Below, one piece after another: positions 1 through 4,946 of a stretch of DNA of 8,775 nt. How positions within the stretch are numbered: position 1 is the stretch's first letter; every line of letters starts with the position of its first letter. The notes under the pieces were generated by a model. The model was given only the letters and a program-made list of their open reading frames with translations. It was not told the DNA's origin and searched no databases. The translations under genes and the position numbers were made by a program. The DNA lies in the NCBI GenBank assembly GCA_030623545.1, contig JAUXLW010000041.1, forward strand, positions 1-8,775, written 5' to 3'. This DNA is from Acidimicrobiia bacterium (GTDB lineage Bacteria; Actinomycetota; Acidimicrobiia; Spongiisociales; SHLN01).

Positions 1-1
1 C

Positions 2-496
2 CTGGCATACCCCGGCGTCACCGTCGACGCATTCGACGTCGACGGCGCCTCAATCGCGGCAGCCAGGGCCCACGCCCGTGAGTTGGCCGTGGAGGACCGG
101 GTCAGCTTTCACGCCGTCGATGCAGCCACATTGGATCTTGACGGAGCCTTCGATGTAGTCACCGCCTTTGAGTGCATTCACGACCTGCCTCACCCGGTCG
201 ACGTGCTGGCGACGATGCGTCGACTTGCCAAGGATGACGGCCATGTAGTGGTCATGGACGAGCGTGTGTCCGAGCGATTTCCTGGTCGGGGGGATGATGT
301 CGAACGGGTCATGTATGGGTTCTCGCTTTTCATCTGCCTACCGGACGGGATGTCGCAGGCACCTTCGGCGGCGACGGGAACGGTGATGCGGCCAGAGACC
401 CTGCGGGATTACGCTCGCCAGGCTGGTTTCTCCGATATCGAGATACTCCCCATTGAGGCTGATTTTTGGCGGTTCTATCGGCTCATCGGCGGCTGA
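2..496 (+). CDS. SAM-dependent methyltransferase, C-terminal part (5' end outside window)
   Basis: The reading frame is open from base 2 to a TGA at 494-496, so the gene starts upstream of the window. The visible 164 residues fit the second half of a class I Rossmann methyltransferase. Near the start an Asp-ended strand (FDVDGASI) matches the SAM-ribose-binding acidic residue of motif II. The stretch FDVVTAFECIHDLPHPVDVL is the usual strand-4 core with a following helix, and GHVVVMDE is strand 5. The end, with RPETLRDYARQAGF and a terminal DFWRFYRL, resembles the Rv2258c-like group of stand-alone methyltransferases as I remember it. The glycine-rich SAM motif I must lie upstream. The substrate cannot be told from this fragment. 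It runs in the same direction as the sigma factor gene but is separated by about 80 bases, and no functional link is evident. Confidence 0.85.
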   Translation: MAYPGVTVDAFDVDGASIAAARAHARELAVEDRVSFHAVDAATLDLDGAFDVVTAFECIHDLPHPVDVLATMRRLAKDDGHVVVMDERVSERFPGRGDDVERVMYGFSLFICLPDGMSQAPSAATGTVMRPETLRDYARQAGFSDIEILPIEADFWRFYRLIGG

Positions 497-518
497 CCTG
501 CGCGGCGATAGCCGGAGG

Positions 519-547
519 TTCTGCCTGTCACTGCCAGCGAGTACCCT
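519..547 (+). promoter_or_regulatory. Possible promoter of the sigma/anti-sigma operon
   Basis: TTCTGC (519-524) and TACCCT (542-547) are separated by 17 bases and could be a weak -35 and a TANNNT -10 for a housekeeping sigma factor. Transcription would start near 554 and give a leader of about 20 bases carrying the ribosome-binding site at 561-568. I looked for the SigR/SigH autoregulatory pattern (GGAAT, about 18 bases, GTT) in this gap and did not find it. The call rests on pattern matching only. Confidence 0.25.
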
Positions 548-560
548 TTCGAGGTCGGGA

Positions 561-568
561 AAGGGGAG
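561..568 (+). promoter_or_regulatory. Ribosome-binding site that points to an ATC start for the sigma factor
   Basis: AAGGGGAG is the only good Shine-Dalgarno sequence ahead of the sigma gene. Its GGAG core ends 6 bases before ATC at 575-577. The first ATG in frame (608) lies 39 bases beyond it and has no comparable site of its own, so this element argues for initiation at 575. Confidence 0.5.
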
Positions 569-574
569 AAAACT

Positions 575-1147
575 ATCGCCGATCAGGCAGATTTCGAAGC
601 TGATGCCATGCAGTACGCGCCGCAGCTCTATTCGGCCGCGCTCCGCATGACCCGTAATCCGGCGGATGCCGAGGATGTGGTCCAGGAAACCTTCCTCAAG
701 GCCTACCGCGGCTATCACACCTTTCAGGCGGGCACCAACCTCAAAGCCTGGCTCTACCGAATACTCACAAACACCTACATCAATCGATACCGCAAGAAGA
801 CCCGGCGTCCCCAGGAAGTTGAGCTCGGAGACCTGGAGGATTTGTATCTCTTCAAGCGCCTCAACGAGAGCGGGAGCACGGGCGGGGCTTCGCGAAGTGC
901 CGAGGAGGAGGTGTTGGAGCAGTTCGGAGATTCCGACATCCGCGAGGCTGTGGAGGCGCTTCCCGAGCACTTCCGACTTCCCGTCCTGCTGGCCGATGTG
1001 GAGGGCTTCAGCTACAAGGAGATCGCAGAAATCCTCGACGTCCCGATAGGAACCGTGATGTCGCGGCTGCATCGGGGAAGAAAGCAGCTCCAACAGAGGT
1101 TGTTTGAGTTTGCACAAGAACACGGATTCGTAGGTCCAACGGAATGA
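575..1147 (+). CDS. sigR: SigR/SigH-type ECF RNA polymerase sigma factor
   Basis: This is a group IV sigma factor of the thiol-oxidative-stress class (SigR of Streptomyces, SigH of Mycobacterium), which directs RNA polymerase to thioredoxin, mycothiol and protease genes. Region 2 is clear: YSAALRMTRNPADAEDVVQE followed by KAYRGYHTF, then NLKAWLYRILTNTYINRYRK (regions 2.3-2.4). Region 4 contains LPEHFRLPVLLADVEGFSYK and IAEILDVPIGTVMSRLHRGR, the helix-turn-helix that reads the -35. These segments match Mycobacterium SigH closely from memory. The frame opens after a TAG at 509 and contains no ATG/GTG/TTG before ATG 608. Starting at 608 cuts into the first helix of region 2 (DFEADAMQYAPQLY), while ATC 575 has a well-placed ribosome-binding site and gives 190 residues, so I chose 575; the conservative alternative is 608-1147 (179 residues). 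The stop overlaps the anti-sigma start (ATGA at 1144-1147), which suggests translational coupling. Confidence 0.9.
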   Translation: MADQADFEADAMQYAPQLYSAALRMTRNPADAEDVVQETFLKAYRGYHTFQAGTNLKAWLYRILTNTYINRYRKKTRRPQEVELGDLEDLYLFKRLNESGSTGGASRSAEEEVLEQFGDSDIREAVEALPEHFRLPVLLADVEGFSYKEIAEILDVPIGTVMSRLHRGRKQLQQRLFEFAQEHGFVGPTE

Positions 1148-1398
1148 ACTGCCACAAGTCGATCGACGAGGTTTACAGATTTCTCGACGGAGAGCTCGGC
1201 TCGGTCCGCCGGTCCCGCATCGAGTGGCATTTGCGCAAGTGCGATGGGTGCCACGATGCTTACGCATTCGAAGAACGCCTACTTTTGTTGGTGAAACGTT
1301 CCTGTTCGGCGGAAAATACGGAAGTTCCTCCGGAACTTTTTGACCGCCTCCGAGCGTTAATACATCAAGAGACTACTGAGGGCGCCTCCGACGAGTAA
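1144..1398 (+). CDS. rsrA: Zinc-containing anti-sigma factor, RsrA/RshA family
   Basis: This 84-residue protein should hold the upstream sigma factor inactive in reducing conditions and release it when thiols are oxidised. The ZAS signature is present: Cys3 at the N-terminus, then His29-x3-Cys33-x2-Cys36 in IEWHLRKCDGCHDAYAFEE. In the family, disulfide formation between the N-terminal Cys and one of the CxxC cysteines expels zinc and frees the sigma factor. A further Cys54 matches the downstream cysteine seen in many RsrA proteins. EVYRFLDGELG after Cys3 is the typical first helix. The length is close to other RsrA/RshA proteins (about 80-105). The start overlaps the sigma stop by 4 bases, a stoichiometry-preserving arrangement typical for such pairs. 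It is cytosolic, with no membrane segment. Confidence 0.93.
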   Translation: MNCHKSIDEVYRFLDGELGSVRRSRIEWHLRKCDGCHDAYAFEERLLLLVKRSCSAENTEVPPELFDRLRALIHQETTEGASDE

Positions 1399-1435
1399 TA
1401 CGCCGGGCCCGGTGTCCCCCAGGGGGTCAGCAATA

Positions 1436-1627
1436 ATGAGTGAATCGACACTGAGGGGCAACCGCATTCGCGGTGGCATACGCCCCTCTCGAACCTATAC
1501 AAGTGGGCGCGTATGCGCCCAAAAGGACTGTGACACCCGGTTGTCGCAATACAACCGGCGCGAGCATTGCTTCCAGCATGCTCCGACCCGCTTCCCCCGT
1601 TTGCGGGGTCGCGTCGTCAGCGAATAG
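1436..1627 (+). CDS. Small Cys/His (probable zinc-binding) protein downstream of the anti-sigma gene
   Basis: The ORF encodes 63 residues from ATG 1436, preceded by AGGGGG at 1421-1426 with a 9-base spacer. An in-frame GTG at 1412 has no site of this quality. The centre reads RVCAQKDCDTRLSQYNRREH followed by CFQH, giving Cys-x4-Cys-x11-Cys-x2-His, a plausible zinc-knuckle layout. I recall the pattern C-x4-C-x3-LS-x-YN-x4-C-x2-H from small actinobacterial proteins of unknown role, which is the main reason to treat this as a real gene. The N-terminal third is Arg/Gly-rich (RGNRIRGGIRPSR) and the tail is also basic, so nucleic-acid binding is possible but unproven. It starts 37 bases after the anti-sigma stop and precedes the operon terminator, so it is probably co-transcribed with the sigma factor. 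Several perfect inverted repeats lie inside the ORF, and an RNA role cannot be excluded. Confidence 0.62.
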   Translation: MSESTLRGNRIRGGIRPSRTYTSGRVCAQKDCDTRLSQYNRREHCFQHAPTRFPRLRGRVVSE

Positions 1628-1647
1628 TTACCGAAAACCAAGCGAGC

Positions 1648-1686
1648 AAGACAACCGCCGGCCCTAACGGGTCGGTGGTCGTCTTT
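1648..1686 (+). terminator. Rho-independent terminator closing the sigma/anti-sigma operon
   Basis: A 17-base left arm (1648-1664) pairs with 1669-1685 around the tetraloop TAAC (1665-1668). All positions pair, two of them as G-U, except a single A-C mismatch. The stem core is very GC-rich, and the tail is only a short T run (CTTT). It lies 20 bases after the small Cys/His ORF and 30 bases before the next gene, as expected for the end of a transcription unit. The weak T tract is common in high-GC actinobacteria. Confidence 0.7.
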
Positions 1687-1704
1687 GTGAGCGCTCCTCG
1701 CCAC

Positions 1705-1710
1705 TAACCT
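1705..1710 (+). promoter_or_regulatory. Possible -10 element for a leaderless transcript starting at 1718
   Basis: TAACCT fits the actinobacterial TANNNT pattern and ends 7 bases before the ATG at 1718, so transcription could begin on the start codon itself. No ribosome-binding site is visible before 1718, which agrees with a leaderless mRNA. The best -35 candidate (TCTTTG, 1682-1687, 17-base spacer) is weak and lies in the terminator arm. Confidence 0.3.
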
Positions 1711-1717
1711 CGGCGCT

Positions 1718-1990
1718 ATGAGGCGTTTGATTGTTGTCATCCTCGCATTCCTCACCCTGGCAGTGCCGGGGCCGGCAGGGGCCGGCACTCTGGGCCCGGT
1801 CTTACAACAAGCGCAGGACGTCGAGCAACCGGCTGTGGTGATCGAAGAGAACGAAGAGGCGCCGAAAGAGCTCGCCTGGACCTTCCGCTTCCTCGTTCCC
1901 ATTCTCTGGCTGCTGACCGCATTGCTGGTGGTGGGAACCGTGTTCTCCTATAGGCGCCGTCTGAAGAAGCGGTTTCGGGTTACCAGCTGA
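1718..1990 (+). CDS. Small secreted or membrane-anchored protein of unknown function (signal peptide and one membrane span)
   Basis: The 90-residue product begins with a classic signal sequence: Met-Arg-Arg, a hydrophobic core LIVVILAFLTLAVPG and a possible Ala-x-Ala-type cleavage site near PAGAG (about residues 20-23). An acidic linker (VVIEENEEAPKE) follows. A membrane span, FLVPILWLLTALLVVGTVFS (about residues 58-77), ends in a strongly basic tail RRRLKKRF. The predicted topology is type I: a short acidic segment outside and a basic tail inside. I do not recognise a family. Its stop (1988-1990) shares one base with the start of the metalloprotease-like gene, so the two are translationally coupled and may act together at the membrane. 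The gene lies directly after the terminator and would be the first gene of its transcription unit. Confidence 0.75.
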   Translation: MRRLIVVILAFLTLAVPGPAGAGTLGPVLQQAQDVEQPAVVIEENEEAPKELAWTFRFLVPILWLLTALLVVGTVFSYRRRLKKRFRVTS

Positions 1991-3000
1991 TGATCGACTG
2001 GGATTTGGCGGTCAAGGTCGCTTCACGCTTCGCCGGGACCTATCCGCTCGAGGGGACCTATCACAGCGACCTCCTGGCGCGGGAAGCTCCCGGCATTGTC
2101 GCCCGGGCCGCGCAAATGGTGGAAGACGAGACCGGTTTGACGGCGGCCGGCGAACCGGCGGTGGAAGTGGTTACTCGCAAGCAGTGGGCCGAGACAAACG
2201 TGGCCGTCTTTTCCCAACTTCTGGCTCCGGCCGAGGAGAAGATCAAGAAGGCCAATCCGGTGGCGTCCCGGGTGGTTGCTGCTGAGATGGGCGCCGTGCT
2301 CGGATTCCTCTCTCGCAAGGTGCTGGGCCAATACGAGCTGGTCCTTCCCGGCAAGGGTGAGTCCGGTGATGTGGTCTATCTGGTGGGGGCCAACGTGCTT
2401 GCCATGGAGCGCAGTCACCAATTCCGGCCATCCGAGTTCCGGTTGTGGATCGCCCTCCACGAGTGTGCCCATCGCCTGCAATTCGTTGGAGTGCCCTGGC
2501 TGCGAGGATACTTTCTCGATCTGGTCGGAGAGCTGGTGGCCTCGGCCGTGCCTGAGCCCGGCAAATGGGCTCGGATCATGGCGGATGTTCGCAAGGCGAC
2601 GGATTCAGGCGAGCCCATCATCGGTGAAACCGGCCTGTTCGGACTTTTCGCCAGTTCGTCACAAAAAGATTTGTTGGAGAGGGTGCAGGCTCTCATGTCG
2701 TTGCTCGAAGGGCACGGCCACGTGGTCATGGATCGCATCGGGCGCAGAGAGCTGGCATCGCAACAGCGAATGTCTTTGGTCCTCCGTCAGCGGCGCAAGG
2801 ATCCTCGCACCGCCACATTCCTTCGTCTCTCCGGCCTCGAGATGAAGATGCGCCAGTACGAGCAAGGCGAAAAGTTCGTGCTCAAAGTGGAGCGGGAGGC
2901 GGGCTGGAGTGCTCTCGACAGGGTTTGGGACGGGCCCGATTCCCTTCCCAACCTGACCGAAATCAATGAGCCGATGTTATGGCTGAGCCGGGTGAGCTGA
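1990..3000 (+). CDS. Zinc-metalloprotease-like protein, Zincin_2 / DUF2342 family (F420-biosynthesis-associated type)
   Basis: The 336-residue protein belongs to the actinobacterial Zincin_2 (DUF2342) family, represented next to tilS in M. tuberculosis by Rv3626c (from memory). The opening IDWDLAVKVASRFAG and the central WIALHECAHRLQFVGVPWLR are typical. The HExxH zinc motif is intact at residues 157-161 (His-Glu-Cys-Ala-His), and FLDLVGELV just downstream probably supplies the third ligand. A protease activity is inferred from the fold; neither substrate nor activity is established for the family to my knowledge. The family label 'coenzyme F420 biosynthesis associated' comes from phylogenetic co-occurrence, not biochemistry. 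There is no signal peptide, so it is likely cytosolic or peripheral. It overlaps the upstream membrane-protein gene by 1 base and tilS by 22 bases. Confidence 0.88.
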   Translation: MIDWDLAVKVASRFAGTYPLEGTYHSDLLAREAPGIVARAAQMVEDETGLTAAGEPAVEVVTRKQWAETNVAVFSQLLAPAEEKIKKANPVASRVVAAEMGAVLGFLSRKVLGQYELVLPGKGESGDVVYLVGANVLAMERSHQFRPSEFRLWIALHECAHRLQFVGVPWLRGYFLDLVGELVASAVPEPGKWARIMADVRKATDSGEPIIGETGLFGLFASSSQKDLLERVQALMSLLEGHGHVVMDRIGRRELASQQRMSLVLRQRRKDPRTATFLRLSGLEMKMRQYEQGEKFVLKVEREAGWSALDRVWDGPDSLPNLTEINEPMLWLSRVS

Positions 3001-4295
3001 GCCGCTCGGTTCTGGAGCGGGTGTCAATTCCCGCCGTTCCGGTGGTTGTCGCTCTTTCGGGCGGGGCCGACAGCGCGGTGCTCGCCTGGGTTGCCGCCAA
3101 GGCCGACACCCGGGTGCGAGCTGTTTTTGTAGACCATTTGCTGCCTCACTCCGATGACCTCAAGAGTGCCGCCCAGGCCATTGCCGCACAGCTGGAGCTC
3201 GAGCTAGAAATCGTCGAAGCCCCGGTTGATCGTTCGAGCCCATCTTTCGAAGATTCAGCCCGCCGGGCGCGATATCGAGCATTGAGTGGCGCCGCCGGGT
3301 CGGATTTGATCCTTACCGGGCACACCGCCGACGACCAGGCAGAGACGGTGCTGAGCCACTTGTTGCGCGGTGCCGGTGCCCGGGGCCTGGCCGGGATTCC
3401 GGAAGAGCACGAAATGTTGGTGCGGCCCCTGCTGACGATCACCCGGGAAGAGACTCGTCTCCTCGCCGCCGAGCTCTCACTCCCGTTCTTCGATGATCCC
3501 GACAATCAGGCGCTCGATCTGCGGCGGAACCGGATCCGATCCCGGCTGATCCCGATGTTGGAAGCTGAGTTCAATCCCCGATTGCGGGCAGCACTGTCGC
3601 GGGTTGCAATTCTGAATCGGGCCGACGACGAAATCCTCGAAGCTCGAGCCGGCGAGGTGCCGATCAGATTCGATGGCGAGTGTGTGCGGGTGCCGGCCGC
3701 GCTTCTTCAGGCCGCGGTGTTGCCGGAGGCGATCGGTTCGAGAGCACTGCGCCGCGCTCTTGCCACCATCCGGGGGCCGCACGGTGGGTCCCATGACGAG
3801 ATTCTCGGCCTGTTGGCAGTCGCCCGTGGTGAAGCCCGGGGCTTGCAGCTGGCCGGTGACTTGCGAGCCGAGCGGGAAGGGCCATGGTTGACCATTGCCC
3901 GCCCGGATCTCGAGCCGGTGGCTCCGATTCCGGTTTCGGTTCCCTTCTCCGCCGACTTCGACGTGTGGCATCTGATTGTCAGTGAGATGGAGCCGGAGCC
4001 AAGGGTTGCGGGAGGCGGCATTGTGGTGATGGACGCCGACCTGGTGGGTGAAGCCCTGGAGCTGAAACCGGCCGCCGGGCCGGGCCGGATCGACGTGGGC
4101 GTCGGCACAAAGACGGTAGCCGACGCACTGGGGGAGGCCGGAGTGCCCCGCCGGCTCCGCGCCCGGTGGCCGGTGCTGTGGCGGGGAGACCAGGTAGCAG
4201 GGATCCCCGGGGTTCGGACCGCGGTGTGGGCCCGAGCGATGGAAGCGACCACGCGCTACCTTGTTGTCTCCATGGAGCAGATCGCTGCTTCCTGA
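2979..4295 (+). CDS. tilS: tRNA(Ile)-lysidine synthetase TilS
   Basis: TilS uses ATP and lysine to convert cytidine 34 of the CAU-anticodon tRNA(Ile) to lysidine, changing both its codon reading to AUA and its charging to isoleucine; it is essential in most bacteria. The ATP-pyrophosphatase P-loop motif SGGADS lies at residues 27-32. It is followed by VFVDHLLPHS, the conserved ILTGHTADDQAETVLSHLLR, a GLAGIPE and RPLL segment, and NRIRSRLIPMLEAEFNP. A C-terminal TilS-type domain ends with VPRRLRARWPVLWRGDQVAG. The length (438 residues) is normal for two- to three-domain TilS. The ATG at 2979 lies 22 bases inside the metalloprotease gene. Nearby in-frame starts further on would still retain the P-loop, so the exact start is less certain than the gene. 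It is part of the tilS-hpt-ftsH order conserved widely in bacteria. Confidence 0.95.
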   Translation: MAEPGELSRSVLERVSIPAVPVVVALSGGADSAVLAWVAAKADTRVRAVFVDHLLPHSDDLKSAAQAIAAQLELELEIVEAPVDRSSPSFEDSARRARYRALSGAAGSDLILTGHTADDQAETVLSHLLRGAGARGLAGIPEEHEMLVRPLLTITREETRLLAAELSLPFFDDPDNQALDLRRNRIRSRLIPMLEAEFNPRLRAALSRVAILNRADDEILEARAGEVPIRFDGECVRVPAALLQAAVLPEAIGSRALRRALATIRGPHGGSHDEILGLLAVARGEARGLQLAGDLRAEREGPWLTIARPDLEPVAPIPVSVPFSADFDVWHLIVSEMEPEPRVAGGGIVVMDADLVGEALELKPAAGPGRIDVGVGTKTVADALGEAGVPRRLRARWPVLWRGDQVAGIPGVRTAVWARAMEATTRYLVVSMEQIAAS

Positions 4296-4300
4296 GGAGG
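4294..4300 (+). promoter_or_regulatory. Ribosome-binding site setting the TTG start of hpt
   Basis: GAGGAGG overlaps the tilS stop codon and ends 10 bases before TTG 4311. No ATG or GTG in the hpt frame lies at a suitable distance, so this site decides for the TTG start. Confidence 0.6.
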
Positions 4301-4310
4301 CCGGGCACTG

Positions 4311-4844
4311 TTGGAAACCATCGGAAACGTCTTGATCAGTGAACAGCAGATTGACGACGCCATCGCCCGCATGGGTGCCGAGATATCTGCCGATTACGCT
4401 GGAGGCGAGCTGCTGATGGTCGGGATACTCAAAGGTGCCTTCATGACGATGGCCGACCTTGCCCGCGCCATAACCGTGCCCGTTCAATTCGATTTCATGG
4501 CGGTTTCGTCCTACGGAGATGCCACCAAGTCAACCGGAGTAGTGCGCATTCTCAAAGACCTCGATCAAGAGATCTCCAACCGCGATGTCCTCATTGTTGA
4601 GGACATCGTTGACACCGGGCTGACTATTCGCTACCTGCTCGAGAACCTGCGGGTTCGCAAAGCTGCTTCGATCGAGATCGCATCGATGTTGGTCAAAGAG
4701 GGCCTCCAGGAGACGCCAATCGAGGTCAAGTATCGTGGCTTCAACATCCCCCCGGATTTCGTCGTTGGGTACGGGCTTGACTACGCCGGGCTGTATCGCA
4801 ACCTTCCATACATAGCGGTGTTGGATGAGGGCAACTTGCCATGA
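4311..4844 (+). CDS. hpt: Hypoxanthine(-guanine) phosphoribosyltransferase
   Basis: This purine-salvage enzyme joins hypoxanthine or guanine to PRPP to give IMP or GMP. The 177-residue length is standard. The PRPP-binding signature VLIVEDIVDTGLTI is intact, with the Glu-Asp pair at residues 97-98. ELLMVGILKGAFM supplies the pyrophosphate-binding loop, SSYGDATKSTG is the flexible active-site loop, and PPDFVVGYGLDYAGLYRNLP is the conserved C-terminal purine-binding and metal-binding region. The start is TTG with a good upstream ribosome-binding site. It follows tilS after a 15-base gap and precedes ftsH, the common tilS-hpt-ftsH arrangement. Confidence 0.96.
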   Translation: METIGNVLISEQQIDDAIARMGAEISADYAGGELLMVGILKGAFMTMADLARAITVPVQFDFMAVSSYGDATKSTGVVRILKDLDQEISNRDVLIVEDIVDTGLTIRYLLENLRVRKAASIEIASMLVKEGLQETPIEVKYRGFNIPPDFVVGYGLDYAGLYRNLPYIAVLDEGNLP

Positions 4845-4939
4845 CGTTTCAGATTGGCCTCCAGTTAGCCGATTCAGGTGCGTACGATGGAGAAGACTTG
4901 ATCCCCCGAGGACGTCGGAAAGGCGTAGAGGCGGCGTAA
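4841..4939 (+). CDS. Possible 32-codon small ORF between hpt and ftsH (speculative)
   Basis: An ATG overlaps the hpt stop as ATGA (4841-4844) and opens a frame that ends in TAA at 4937-4939, 8 bases before the ftsH GTG. The product would begin MTFQIGLQLADSGAYDGEDL and end in a basic stretch with RGRRKG. It almost fills the hpt-ftsH gap, and its stop abuts the ftsH ribosome-binding site, an arrangement seen in translational coupling. I know no homologue, and an ORF this short could arise by chance. Confidence 0.22.
   Translation: MTFQIGLQLADSGAYDGEDLIPRGRRKGVEAA
4883..4888 (+). promoter_or_regulatory. Possible -10 element ahead of ftsH
   Basis: TACGAT matches the TANNNT -10 pattern and lies about 60 bases before the ftsH start, inside the 102-base hpt-ftsH gap. 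No -35 element sits at 16-18 bases; TTGGCC at 4854-4859 is too far. It could give ftsH its own transcript in addition to read-through from hpt. Confidence 0.22.
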
Positions 4940-4946
4940 GGAGATC

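Noticed and set aside
497..574. SigR/SigH autoregulated promoter (GGAAT, about 18 bases, GTT)
   Set aside because: I searched by eye upstream of the sigma gene and found no matching pair at proper spacing.
338..1267. 309-codon open frame on the minus strand
   Set aside because: It is antisense to the sigma factor and methyltransferase genes, and its translation shows no motif. The plus-strand frames explain the sequence.
1401..1426. Terminator or operator between the anti-sigma and small Cys/His genes (palindrome CCGGGCCCGG and CCCCCAGGGGG)
   Set aside because: The loops are too tight for a stable hairpin of that length, and no T run follows. The AGGGGG half is better explained as a ribosome-binding site.
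1399..1717. Known structured RNA (tmRNA, RNase P RNA, SRP RNA, cobalamin or TPP riboswitch, 6C RNA)
   Set aside because: None of the signature sequences I know is present. The C-rich loop near 1591-1602 recalls 6C RNA, but it has only five consecutive Cs and the paired 6C hairpins are not seen.
1495..1902. 135-codon open frame on the minus strand across the terminator
   Set aside because: It runs through a strong hairpin terminator and the signal-peptide gene, and its translation is Ala/Arg/Ser-rich with no domain.
3477..4487. 336-codon open frame on the minus strand
   Set aside because: It lies antisense to tilS and hpt, both of which carry intact family motifs. Its translation is rich in Gly/His/Pro/Arg with no recognisable domain, as expected for a GC-rich shadow frame.
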